From JACVRM01 sp963839815 (GTDB taxonomy: Bacteria > Actinomycetota > Thermoleophilia > Gaiellales > Gaiellaceae): DNA of 64,000 nucleotides. Every line of letters starts with the position of its first letter. Positions within the stretch are counted from its first letter, which is position 1. The notes beneath the pieces are model-generated. The model saw only the letters and a program-made list of their open reading frames with translations, was not told the origin of the DNA and ran no database searches. This document shows positions 7,497 to 15,905 of the stretch, piece after piece. The position numbers and the translations under genes were made by a program. Where the stretch lies: assembly GCA_963839815.1 (NCBI GenBank), contig CAWIWF010000006.1, positions 620,001 to 684,000 of the forward strand, written 5' to 3'.

Positions 7497-9685
7497 GGCG
7501 CCTTGCCGCCGCCGTCCGGGAGCCATCCACCGAGCTCCTGCTGGGAGTCCTGCTCGCGGGAGTGCTGCTCGCGGCCGCGGTCGTGCGCGGCGTCGTCTCG
7601 AGCAAGGTGGCCGCCCCCCAGATCCTCTGCGACGAGTTCATCTACGCGGGGATCGCGCGCAGCGTCGCGGAGGGCGACGGTCTGGCCTTTCGCGGTGTCG
7701 GGCTCGACTTCAGCTACGTCTACCCCGCGTTGATCGCCCCGGCCTGGGCGGCGGAGCCGATGGAGACGACCTTCGACCTCGTCAAGGCGATCAACGTCGT
7801 CGTGATGACGCTGGCCGCAATCCCGGTCTACCTGTGGGCGCGCCGGCTCGTCTCGCCGCTGTGGGCCCTGGTCGCCGTCGTGCTCGTCCTGCTCCTGCCG
7901 GCCTTCGCGTTCACCGGCCTCGTGATGACCGAGAACGCGGCGTTCCCGACCTTTCTCGCCGCGGCCCTGGCCGTCGCCTACGCCCTGGAACGCCCGGTCG
8001 TCTGGGCGCAGGCGGTCGCGCTCGGTGCGCTCCTCCTCGCCGCGGTCACCCGGTACCAGAGCGCGGTGCTGATCGGCGCGCTGGTGCTGGCGGTGCCGCT
8101 CAAGCTCCTGCTCGACCGCCAGGCGGGCATCCCCGCGGCCGAGCTCCGGCGGCGCGCGCTGCTGCATGCGCGCCTGCTCGGCACGCTTGCCGCTGCGGCC
8201 GTCGTCTACGTCGCCTATCAGCGCCTTCAAACCGGTCGCTGGGCGGCCGTGCTCGGCCCGTACGAGGACCTCGGCAGCGGCTCCTATCCGCTGCGCGACG
8301 TCGCCCGCTGGAGCATCCTGCACGCGGGCGAGCTCGTCTTCGCCTCCGCGGTCGTGCCGGCCTGCGCGCTCGTCGTCGTGCTGGCGGGGGCTCTACGGGG
8401 CCGGACGCGCGACGAGGCGGAACGCGCCTTCCTCGCGGTCGCCGTCCCCGCTGTGCTGCTCGTGATCGTCCAGATCGGCGCCTTCGCCGCCCGGGTCGCG
8501 GGGTTCGTGGTCGAGCGCTACACCTTCTACGTCCTGCCGCTGCTGCTGCTGGCGCTCGTCCTCTGGCTCGGGCGCGGGCTGCCGCGGCCGCGCTGGACCG
8601 CGGTGGGCGCGGCCGCCGGCTCCGTCGTGGCGGTCGTCGTGCTGCTCGAGGAGTTCCGCGACCTGCTCTTCCAGCCGTCGCTGCCCGTGAACACGCTCTC
8701 GCTCTACGCCGTGCAGCGGTTGCCGCAACGGCTCGACGGTGACGAGACCCGGGCAGTGGTGGTGATCGCGGTCGCCGCAGCGGTGGCGGCGCTGGCGTTC
8801 ATGCTGCTGCCGCGCCCCGTCGGGCGGGTGCTGCTCCCGCTCGGCGTCGCGGTCACCCTGGCCGTTCTGGCGAGGCCGGTCGCGGGCGCCACCGAGGGAC
8901 TGGCGGCGACCGCGCACCTGCTGACGGGCCCGGAGGCTGCCTGGGTCGACGAGCGGGTGGGTGCCGGCGCCGACGCCGCCCTGATCGTTACGCCCCACCC
9001 CGACGTCTACACGTCGTCGGGCGCGCTGCTCCAGCTCGAGTTCTGGAATCGGAGCATCGACGAGGTCCTGCTCCTCGGCGGGTCAGAAGTGTGCCCGCTG
9101 CCGTCCGGGAGCGTCGTGATCGACCAGGCGACCGGTGAGATCCAGCGCGTCCTGCCGCAGGGCACCGAGCGCGTGGACGACCCCTACGTCGTCGTCCAGC
9201 GTGGAACCGCCGTCCATGGGGAGCTGCTCGCCCAGGGCGGCCCGGAGCTGACGATCCCGCTCTCGCTCTATCGCGTCATCCCGCCGCTGCGGATCGAGCA
9301 CGCGACGGACGGCATCTACACGGACGGCTGGATGAGCGCCGACGCGACTTACTCGCGCTACGCGGCTCCTGCGGGCGGCGGGACGATGGAGATCAGCCTG
9401 TCCCGCACGGCCTGGACGGGGCCGGACGTGCCGGGCAGGACTCGGATCCGGCTCGGCCGGCTGACCAGCGACGCTGCCGGCGTCCCGAAGCTCGTTGATG
9501 TGACGACGACGCGCTGGACGATCCACAGTGGCGCGGCACGCACCTTCCAGCTCCCCGCGCCGCCGCCGCCGTTCCGGGTCGAGGTGCACATCGAGCCGAC
9601 GTTCTCGCCGGCGGAGTTCGGTTTCGGCGACACGAGGCAGCTCGGCGCGCAGGTGGGCTTCACATACGTGCCGGCGGCGGGCTAG
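7493..9685 (+). CDS. Large membrane glycosyltransferase-like protein (GT-C type), paralogue 2
   Basis: 730 residues, collinear with the gene before it. Both share a loop with Asp-Glu (here LCDEFIYAGIARSVAEGDG), the segment KAINVVVMTLAAIPVYLW, the central FVVERYTFYVLPLLLLALV region, and the C-terminal pair DGIYTDGWMSADATYSRY and FGFGDTRQLGAQV. This is a tandem duplication that has diverged. GTG 7493 lies in GTGA with the previous stop. The stop TAG shares a CTAG palindrome with the stop of the opposite-strand glycosyltransferase. Probable site of action is the outer face of the membrane, adding or transferring sugars from a polyprenyl carrier (inference). Confidence 0.65.
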   Translation: MRRLAAAVREPSTELLLGVLLAGVLLAAAVVRGVVSSKVAAPQILCDEFIYAGIARSVAEGDGLAFRGVGLDFSYVYPALIAPAWAAEPMETTFDLVKAINVVVMTLAAIPVYLWARRLVSPLWALVAVVLVLLLPAFAFTGLVMTENAAFPTFLAAALAVAYALERPVVWAQAVALGALLLAAVTRYQSAVLIGALVLAVPLKLLLDRQAGIPAAELRRRALLHARLLGTLAAAAVVYVAYQRLQTGRWAAVLGPYEDLGSGSYPLRDVARWSILHAGELVFASAVVPACALVVVLAGALRGRTRDEAERAFLAVAVPAVLLVIVQIGAFAARVAGFVVERYTFYVLPLLLLALVLWLGRGLPRPRWTAVGAAAGSVVAVVVLLEEFRDLLFQPSLPVNTLSLYAVQRLPQRLDGDETRAVVVIAVAAAVAALAFMLLPRPVGRVLLPLGVAVTLAVLARPVAGATEGLAATAHLLTGPEAAWVDERVGAGADAALIVTPHPDVYTSSGALLQLEFWNRSIDEVLLLGGSEVCPLPSGSVVIDQATGEIQRVLPQGTERVDDPYVVVQRGTAVHGELLAQGGPELTIPLSLYRVIPPLRIEHATDGIYTDGWMSADATYSRYAAPAGGGTMEISLSRTAWTGPDVPGRTRIRLGRLTSDAAGVPKLVDVTTTRWTIHSGAARTFQLPAPPPPFRVEVHIEPTFSPAEFGFGDTRQLGAQVGFTYVPAAG

Positions 9686-10443
9686 ACGAGCTTCAGCAGC
9701 CGCTCCGGATGCTTGCGCACGAAGCGCGCGATGCCGCGCCAGTGCCAGAGCGTGCGGCGCGTGAGGAAGCGGCGGTCGGTGACGGCGACATGCCGGTGGG
9801 TGACGACGGCGGCGGGAACGTACAGGCGCTCCCAGCCCGCCTTGGCGGCCCGGTAGCAGAGGTCGACGTCCTCGCCGTACAGCCGGAAGCCCTCGTCGAA
9901 GCCGCCGAGCTCGTCGAGCATCGCGCGGCGAAGGAGCAGGAAGCCGCCGAGCATCCAGTCGGCCTCGACCGGCTCGTCCGGCCGCTCGTCGAGGTGGTAG
10001 TGGCGCCGCTGGTGGCGGTAGGGGTCGGCGAGCAGTCGCAGCGGCGTCCGGCGGACGAGCGTGCCGCCGACGGTGGGGAAGCGGCGCCGCGATGGCTGCC
10101 AGCTCCCGTCCGGGTAGCGCATCTGCGGACCTGCGACGCCGCAGCGGGGACGGGCGTCGGCGAGCTGTCGCAGCTGGGCGACGGCGTCGGGCGCGGCCTC
10201 GGTGTCCGGGTTGGCGAGCACGATCAGGGGCGCAGTCGTGGCGGCGATGCCGCGGTTCGCGTTGGCCGCGTACCCGGCCGGGCGCTGGTTGCGGACGAGC
10301 GCCGCGCCGTCCGGCAGCCGCAGCTCGCCGGGCAGGTTGGCGACGACGACGAGCTCGTCGAGCTGCGGCGCGAGCGCCGCCAGGCACGCCTCCAGCTCGG
10401 GGCGCGGCTCGTGGACGACGACGACGCCTGCGACGCCGCTCAG
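9682..10443 (-). CDS. Glycosyltransferase family 2
   Basis: About 253 residues, inverting GT-A transferase. It shows GVVVVHEPRPELEACLAAL, NRGIAATTAPLIVLANPDTE (the NPDTE holds the metal-binding acidic pair), ADWMLGGFLLLRRAMLDE and GFRLYGEDVDLCYRAAKAG (the ED-x-D acceptor-site Asp). These match the rhamnosyltransferase/WbbL-type branch. Start: no ATG, GTG or TTG lies near the start of homology; a CTG at 10443 overlaps the upstream TGA as CTGA and gives L-S-G-V-A-G, so CTG initiation is proposed. Translational coupling to the GT4 upstream is likely. Confidence 0.82.
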   Translation of the reverse strand: MSGVAGVVVVHEPRPELEACLAALAPQLDELVVVANLPGELRLPDGAALVRNQRPAGYAANANRGIAATTAPLIVLANPDTEAAPDAVAQLRQLADARPRCGVAGPQMRYPDGSWQPSRRRFPTVGGTLVRRTPLRLLADPYRHQRRHYHLDERPDEPVEADWMLGGFLLLRRAMLDELGGFDEGFRLYGEDVDLCYRAAKAGWERLYVPAAVVTHRHVAVTDRRFLTRRTLWHWRGIARFVRKHPERLLKLV

Positions 10444-11489
10444 AGCAGCTCCCGGTAGACCGCCAGCGTGCGCCGCGCCGTCTCCGCCCAGCTGAAGCGG
10501 CGGGCCTGCTCGAGGCCGGCGGCGACCAGCCGCTCGCGGTCGGCCAGCGCCCGCTCGATGCCGCCGGCGAGCTCGACCGGATTGCCCGGCTCGACGACCA
10601 CCGCGGCTTCGCCCGCGACCTCGATCGTCGCGCCTGCGCGAGTCGTGACGACGGGCGTACCCGAGGCCATCGCCTCGAGAATCGGCAGGCCGAAGCCCTC
10701 GTAGCGCGACGGAAACACCAGGCAGCCGGCGCCGCGGTAGAGCGCCGCCAGCTCGTCCTTCGCCACGTGGCCGCGCAGCTCGACCCGCTCGCCGAGCCCG
10801 AGGGCGGTGGCACGTTCGCGGATCGTCGCGCCGAGACCCTTGTCGGGCCCGACCATGACGAGGCGCAGTTGGTCGGGGAGCATGGCGATTGCCTCGAGCG
10901 CCGAGAGGGGATCCTTGCGCTGGTGCAGTGCGCTGACGAACAGCGCATACGGCGTGCCGTTCGGAGTTGGGCCCTCCGGCCCGAACGCCGGGTCGACGCC
11001 GTACGGGGTGAGCACGATCTTGCCGGCGGGCACGCGGTAGCGCTCGACGAGGTCTGCCCGGGTCTGCTCCGAGCCGGTCAGGACCCGAGCGGCGCGCCGC
11101 GTGGAAGGGCGCACCAGCGTGCGGAAGAAGAGGCGGTCGCGGGCCGGCATCAGGTCCGGGTCGCGCTCGTAGGAGAGATCCTGCACCGTCAGCACGGCGC
11201 GTCCGCGGTGCAGCGGCGGCACCACGTGGAGAAAGTGCGCCAGGGCGGGGCGCGTGCGTCGGAGCAGCCGGGGGAGGGCGACGGCCATGCGCCAGACCTG
11301 GCTCGTCGCCGGGAGCAGCAGCGGCTCGATGCCCTCGGGGACGCGCGCCGGGTCGCGGGTGACGGCCGCCAGGCGCAGGTCGCCGGCGAGCGGGGCGAGC
11401 TCGCGCAGGAGGTTTTCGACGTACGACTCGTCCCCCGTGCGCTGGCGGCCGAGCACGTCCGCGTCGACGACGACGAGGGGCCTGGTCAC
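10440..11489 (-). CDS. Glycosyltransferase family 4
   Basis: 349 residues starting at GTG 11489. The N-terminal VVVDADVLGRQRTGDESYV has the GDESY acceptor loop of the mannosyltransferase-like GT4 branch. The C-terminal domain shows FVSALHQRKDPLSALEAI and FPSRYEGFGLPILEAMASG, the classical E-x7-E donor site. It is first of a two-gene coupled unit with the GT2 gene (CTGA junction). Three GT4 genes of this branch lie in a row here (10440, 11577, 12765), all on the minus strand, arguing for multi-step assembly of one glycan. Confidence 0.88.
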   Translation of the reverse strand: MTRPLVVVDADVLGRQRTGDESYVENLLRELAPLAGDLRLAAVTRDPARVPEGIEPLLLPATSQVWRMAVALPRLLRRTRPALAHFLHVVPPLHRGRAVLTVQDLSYERDPDLMPARDRLFFRTLVRPSTRRAARVLTGSEQTRADLVERYRVPAGKIVLTPYGVDPAFGPEGPTPNGTPYALFVSALHQRKDPLSALEAIAMLPDQLRLVMVGPDKGLGATIRERATALGLGERVELRGHVAKDELAALYRGAGCLVFPSRYEGFGLPILEAMASGTPVVTTRAGATIEVAGEAAVVVEPGNPVELAGGIERALADRERLVAAGLEQARRFSWAETARRTLAVYRELL

Positions 11490-11576
11490 AGGGGCAGCCT
11501 AGGGACTGTCCCCGAGAGCTGGCCGGCGCAGACATGTCCACCGTGCCGCGTGCGCGACGATCGATCCACGGCGGCC

Positions 11577-12596
11577 CTACGCGGCCGCGCGCCGATACAC
11601 GTCGAGGGTGCCACGGGCAGTGCGCTCCCACGTGAACGCCGCGGCGCGCTCCTGCCCGCGCGGGCCGAGCTCGCTCCGGCGGGACACCGCCGCCGAGATC
11701 GCCGCTGCGAGCGAGTCCGGATCGCCCGGGTCGCACGTCACCGCGACGCCCGCAGCGAACTCGTCGAACGGCCCGCCCGCCGGGCAGACCACCGCCGTGC
11801 CGGCCGCCATCGCCTCCAGCACCGGCAGCCCGAAGCCCTCGTAGCGCGGCGCGTACACGAGACAGCGTGCGCCCCGGTAGAGCGCGGCGAGCTCCTCGTC
11901 CGAGACGCGGCCGAGCACCCGCACGCCGTCACCGCCGACGCCGACGCCGCCCCAGCCGGCGGCACCGACGAGGCGCAGCTCGCAACCCGGGAGCGCCGCC
12001 CGCCGGAAGCCCTCCACCACCGCCGGCAGGTTCTTGCGCGGCTCCCGCGTCCCGACCGCGAGCACGTAGTCGCCCTCAGCCGCCGGGCCTGGCTCCGTGA
12101 ACGGCGCCCCGACCCCGAGCGGAATCACGTCGACGCGGTCGGGCGGCACGCCGAGCAGCTCCTCCAGCTCGGCCCGCTGGAAGGCCGAGTCGGTCACCAG
12201 AGCGCGAGCCGCACGCACGACCCGGGGGAGGGCGAAAGCGCTGTAGTGCCGCGACCAGGTGTTGAACGCCTCCGGGTGCCGCAGTGGCGCGAGATCGTGG
12301 ACGGTGACGACCAGCGGGACCGGCGAGCGAAAGGGCGCGCGGATGGTCGGGCAGTGCAGGACGTCGAGCCGCCGGCGCCGCGCCGCCAGCGGCAGGACGG
12401 CCGGATACCAGACGGCATCGCGCGCGATCTTGGCCGGCCGCCCGGCAGCCTCGAACCCGAGCGTCACCACCTCCACCGAGTCGACTGCGCGCAACCCCTC
12501 GAGCAGGTTGACGAGGTAGCGCGCCGGGCCGGCTCGTGTGAGCGCGAGCGGCGAGACGTCGAGGCCGCAGCGCAGCCGCGCTCCGTTCGTGGACAC
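11577..12596 (-). CDS. Glycosyltransferase family 4
   Basis: 339 residues from GTG 12596. It has RCGLDVSPLALTRAGPARYL at the N-terminus (acceptor loop), VTVHDLAPLRHPEAF in the middle, and VYAPRYEGFGLPVLEAMAAG for the donor-binding E-x7-E. It is a close relative of the two flanking GT4 genes, probably arisen by duplication. An 87-bp gap separates it from the next gene downstream and 168 bp from the gene upstream. Substrate unknown. Confidence 0.88.
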   Translation of the reverse strand: MSTNGARLRCGLDVSPLALTRAGPARYLVNLLEGLRAVDSVEVVTLGFEAAGRPAKIARDAVWYPAVLPLAARRRRLDVLHCPTIRAPFRSPVPLVVTVHDLAPLRHPEAFNTWSRHYSAFALPRVVRAARALVTDSAFQRAELEELLGVPPDRVDVIPLGVGAPFTEPGPAAEGDYVLAVGTREPRKNLPAVVEGFRRAALPGCELRLVGAAGWGGVGVGGDGVRVLGRVSDEELAALYRGARCLVYAPRYEGFGLPVLEAMAAGTAVVCPAGGPFDEFAAGVAVTCDPGDPDSLAAAISAAVSRRSELGPRGQERAAAFTWERTARGTLDVYRRAAA

Positions 12597-12764
12597 GCCG
12601 GCAGTGTCTCAGACCTCGCTGCCGGCTCCCGAACGCCCTGGGACCCGGCACGCGGCTGAATGAGCCACCCGGCCCATTGCGGCCGCCGCCCGGCCACGGC
12701 AGCATCGCCGCGCAGGGGGGTCACCGGCATGGCGCGCGTCCGGCGGTGGACGCGGGCGCGCGCC

Positions 12765-13850
12765 TCAGCCGGCCGCGGAGCCGGCCTCGTAGGCGCCGAG
12801 CACCGACTCGCCGCAGGCGGCCCACGTGAATCGAGCCGCGTGCGCGATCCCTGCCTGCCGGCGCGCCTCGTCGGCCTCGACCGCGGCTGCCAGCACGGCG
12901 GCGAACGCCTCCGGGTCGTCCGGGTCTGCGCGCCACGCAACGTCGCCGGCAGCCTCGTCGAGCGACGGGTGCGTCGAGCACACGGCCGGCGTTCCGCACG
13001 CGAGCGACTCGACCACGGGCATGCCGAAGCCCTCGAAGCGCGACGGATAGCACGACGCGGCCGCCCCTCGGTAGAGGGCGGGGAGCTCGGAGTCGGGCAC
13101 GTAGCCGAGCCGCCGCACGCCGGGCTCGTCGCGGCCACCTTCCGCCCCGGGCGAGCCGGCGAGCACGAGCTCGAGCTCGGAACCCTCGGCCCGCAGCTGC
13201 CGCACCGCCTCGATCAGGACGCCGAGGTTCTTGCGCGGCTCGTCCGTCGTCACCGAGAGCACGTACGGCGCCGACGCCTCCGCGCGCAGCCCGTCCGGCG
13301 TGAAGCGCTCGTCGACGCCCGGATAGGCGACGACGAGCCGCTCCCGCTCGACCCCGAGGTGCTCCTCGACGTCGGCCGCCGTGAAGGCCGAGATGGTCAC
13401 GATCCGGTCGCAGGTCGCCGCCGCGTCGCGGTACTTGCGGCCGTGCATGCGCCGGGTCAGCGGCGCCACCCAGTCGGGAAAGTGGACGGGGATGAGGTCA
13501 TGCACGGTCGTCACGCGCAGCCCGCCGCGCTGGGCCGGGTACATCCAGTCCGAGTAGTGGAAGACGTCCAGCCTCCCGGCGAGTGTCTCGACGGGCGGCC
13601 AGCCCGCGCGGCTCCAGAGCGTCCGCCAGAGATGGGCGGTCGGCGGCAGCGGGATCAGCCTGCGCTCGACGGGGACGTCCGCGAGCGCCGCCGCCAGCAC
13701 CGCTCGTTTGCGGATCCCGACGGGGGCGAACGCCACCAGCTCGTGCCGGTCGCCGGCAGCAGCACGCAGCCCGCGCAGCATGCCGACCAGGTAGTTGCCG
13801 ATGCCGGTGCGCGGGTTGAAGAGGGGCGTGACGTCGACGACGATCCGCAC
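12765..13850 (-). CDS. Glycosyltransferase family 4
   Basis: 361 residues. ATG-independent checks agree: MRIVVDVTPLFNPRTGIGNY is the typical start, TTVHDLIPVHFPDW the middle loop, and CYPSRFEGFGMPVVESLACG the donor site. It is separated by 13 bp from the upstream methyltransferase gene on the same strand, so the two are probably co-transcribed. Likely a retaining mannosyl- or rhamnosyltransferase of the glycan pathway (family-level inference). Confidence 0.88.
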   Translation of the reverse strand: MRIVVDVTPLFNPRTGIGNYLVGMLRGLRAAAGDRHELVAFAPVGIRKRAVLAAALADVPVERRLIPLPPTAHLWRTLWSRAGWPPVETLAGRLDVFHYSDWMYPAQRGGLRVTTVHDLIPVHFPDWVAPLTRRMHGRKYRDAAATCDRIVTISAFTAADVEEHLGVERERLVVAYPGVDERFTPDGLRAEASAPYVLSVTTDEPRKNLGVLIEAVRQLRAEGSELELVLAGSPGAEGGRDEPGVRRLGYVPDSELPALYRGAAASCYPSRFEGFGMPVVESLACGTPAVCSTHPSLDEAAGDVAWRADPDDPEAFAAVLAAAVEADEARRQAGIAHAARFTWAACGESVLGAYEAGSAAG

Positions 13851-13863
13851 GGCGTGCCGCGGG

Positions 13864-15060
13864 TCAGCGGCCGGGGAGACGGATGCGAGCGAGCGGCGTG
13901 TGCGGCGCGGAGAACCAGCCGATGCCCTCGCGCACGAGGTCGAGCAGCACCTCGCCGGCCTCGCCGAGCTGGGCGCGGGGCAGCTCGACCTCGAGCTCGA
14001 CGGTCTCGCCGCAGGGGACCGCGCGCGGCAACCGGACGCGCTGCAGCTCCCGACGCGTGTCGCCGTCAGCCAGGTACGGGGCCAGCGTCACCGTCCCGGT
14101 GGGGAAGGGGAACTCGCCCGGTGCGGGCCAGAAGCCGCGGCCCGTGTTCTCGACACGCACGCCGAAGTGCACGGCGCCGTCGGCCGCCTGCGCCTCGCCG
14201 ACCGGGGTGATCCGCCCGGCGAACTCCTCCGCGCCGGCCGCGTCGACCGGCTTCGTCGCGACGAGCGTATTCGTGTCCGGCACCCCCCGGCCCGCCCGGA
14301 TCCACGCCCAGCGGGCCAGCAGCCGCAGCGGCGACGACGGCTCGCGCAGCGGCAGCAGCTCGTCCACCTCGAGGAACTGGCGGACGTCGGTGAAGCCGGC
14401 CTCCTCGACGCACCAGCGCAGGTAGCCGGGGTCGAACGGCGACTCGAGCGTGCCGTACTCCTCCATCTCCGCGACCAGCTGGCGCTCCCCCTCGGAGCCC
14501 GGTGCAGGCCGCACGCCCTCGCGGATGTAGATGCGGCCGCCAGGAGCGAGCGCCCGCAGCAGCGAGCGCAGCGTGCCGACCTCGTCGTCGAAGTGGTGCA
14601 TCGTGTCGTAGAGGACGGCGGCGTCGAAGCGGCTCTCCCACGGCAGCTCGCGCACGTGCAGCGTGTGGAACTCCGCCTGCGCGTCCAGCCCCTCTGCGAC
14701 CTGTCCGAGCGCCTCCACCCGCTCGCGGGCGATGCGGATCATGTCCTCGGAGATGTCGATGCCGGTCACCCAGTAGCCGCAGCGGGCGAGGAACTCGGAG
14801 AGCCAGCCCGGGCCGCAGCCGACGTCGAGCACCTGCGCGCGCACGCCGAGATCGAGCTGCTCGACCAGGTGCGCGAACGTCCGCAGGCAGGTGACGAGCT
14901 CGCCGCCCGGAGGCGCACTGAACGGCTTGGTGCGCAGCCAGGCCTGGTTACCGGCCTCGAGGTGCGCCACGTACTCGCGGTGGCCGCGGTCGTAGTCCTG
15001 GCCGATGCTCGCGAGGCGGCCGCCGCGCGGCGTCCGCGGGCGCCGGAGCGGAGCCTTCAC
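13864..15060 (-). CDS. SAM-dependent methyltransferase with C-terminal Ig-like domain
   Basis: 398 residues from GTG 15060. The N-terminal ~250 residues form a class I methyltransferase: QVLDVGCGPGWLSEFLAR (motif I), VTGIDISEDM and LYDTMHHFDDE. The C-terminal ~120 residues look like an all-beta, immunoglobulin-type domain: VHFGVRVENTGRGFWPAP, then a long strand-turn series ending in LVREGIGWF. The same pattern (N-x-G-x3-W ... V-x-EG-x-x-WF) recurs in the protein at 15868-16755. Such modules may recognise carbohydrate or exporter parts. The domain architecture suggests modification of a glycan or lipid carrier; exact substrate unknown. Confidence 0.8.
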   Translation of the reverse strand: MKAPLRRPRTPRGGRLASIGQDYDRGHREYVAHLEAGNQAWLRTKPFSAPPGGELVTCLRTFAHLVEQLDLGVRAQVLDVGCGPGWLSEFLARCGYWVTGIDISEDMIRIARERVEALGQVAEGLDAQAEFHTLHVRELPWESRFDAAVLYDTMHHFDDEVGTLRSLLRALAPGGRIYIREGVRPAPGSEGERQLVAEMEEYGTLESPFDPGYLRWCVEEAGFTDVRQFLEVDELLPLREPSSPLRLLARWAWIRAGRGVPDTNTLVATKPVDAAGAEEFAGRITPVGEAQAADGAVHFGVRVENTGRGFWPAPGEFPFPTGTVTLAPYLADGDTRRELQRVRLPRAVPCGETVELEVELPRAQLGEAGEVLLDLVREGIGWFSAPHTPLARIRLPGR

Positions 15061-15101
15061 GCTGTCAGGGCGGGCGACATCCGTCCCTAGACTAGGCCGC
15101 G

Positions 15102-15905
15102 ATGGCCGTCTATGCGGACGTGCTCCGCTACTGGGACCTCTTCTCGCACCTCTTCCGCCGCGACTTCATGGTGCGCTTCCGCGGCTCCGCGCTCGGGGTC
15201 GCGTGGACGTTCATCAACCCGCTGCTGCTGATGGGCGTCTACACGGTGCTCTTCTCCGTGCTGATGCGGGTCCCGGGGGTGGAGTCGATCCCCAACTTCC
15301 CGCTCTTCGTGCTGACCGGCCTGCTCGCCTGGATCTTTTTCCAGGCGTCGGTGCAGACGGCGTCGGCGGCGTTGGTCGGTAACGCGCCGCTCGTCAAGCA
15401 GGTGCGGTTCCCGCGCCAGCTGCTGCCGCTCTCGATCGTCGCCGCGAACCTGGTCACGCTCGTGGCGATGCTGACCGCGCTGCTGCCGTTCACGCTCTGG
15501 CTGCTGCCGGAGACGCGAGCGACGTTCTGGGCGGCGCCGCTCCTGCTGCTGCCCCTCGTCGGGCTCGCCGGTGGGCTCGCGGTCTTCGTCGCCTGCGCCA
15601 ATGCCCTCTTTCGCGACGTCGAGCACATCGTCACCGCGCTGCTGCTGCCGCTCTTCCTGCTGACGCCGATCTTCTACTCGTTCGACGCGCTGCCCGGGCT
15701 GGAGGACAAGCAGGCGATCGTGAACGTCCTCTACTACGGGAACCCGCTCGTGCCGATCGTGGAGGGCCTGCGCGACCCGCTGTTCTTCGGACGCCTGCCG
15801 TCGGCGGGCGACGTGGTCTACGCCTACGGCGCCGCACTGGCTGCGCTGGCCCTGGGCGCTCTCTTCTTCAAGCGGGTCGACGACCGCCTGGTCGCAGAGC
15901 TGTAG
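15102..15905 (+). CDS. wzm: ABC-2 type polysaccharide exporter, permease subunit (Wzm-like)
   Basis: 267 residues with about six hydrophobic segments. The N-terminal cytoplasmic helix LFSHLFRRDFMVRFRGSALG leading into VAWTFINPLLLMGVYTVLF is the hallmark of Wzm/TagG/RfbA permeases, and YSFDALPG and YYGNPLVPIVEGLRD are the conserved C-terminal loop. With the ATPase Wzt it would flip undecaprenyl-linked polysaccharide across the membrane. Its partner lies 3 kb away at 18955. The 3' end overlaps the convergent Ig-like gene by 38 bp. It starts 41 bp from the divergent methyltransferase. Confidence 0.88.
   Translation: MAVYADVLRYWDLFSHLFRRDFMVRFRGSALGVAWTFINPLLLMGVYTVLFSVLMRVPGVESIPNFPLFVLTGLLAWIFFQASVQTASAALVGNAPLVKQVRFPRQLLPLSIVAANLVTLVAMLTALLPFTLWLLPETRATFWAAPLLLLPLVGLAGGLAVFVACANALFRDVEHIVTALLLPLFLLTPIFYSFDALPGLEDKQAIVNVLYYGNPLVPIVEGLRDPLFFGRLPSAGDVVYAYGAALAALALGALFFKRVDDRLVAEL

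Noticed and set aside
10092..12659. 855-codon plus-strand frame antisense to three glycosyltransferases
   Set aside because: Low-complexity Arg-rich composition; the minus-strand genes have clear GT motifs.
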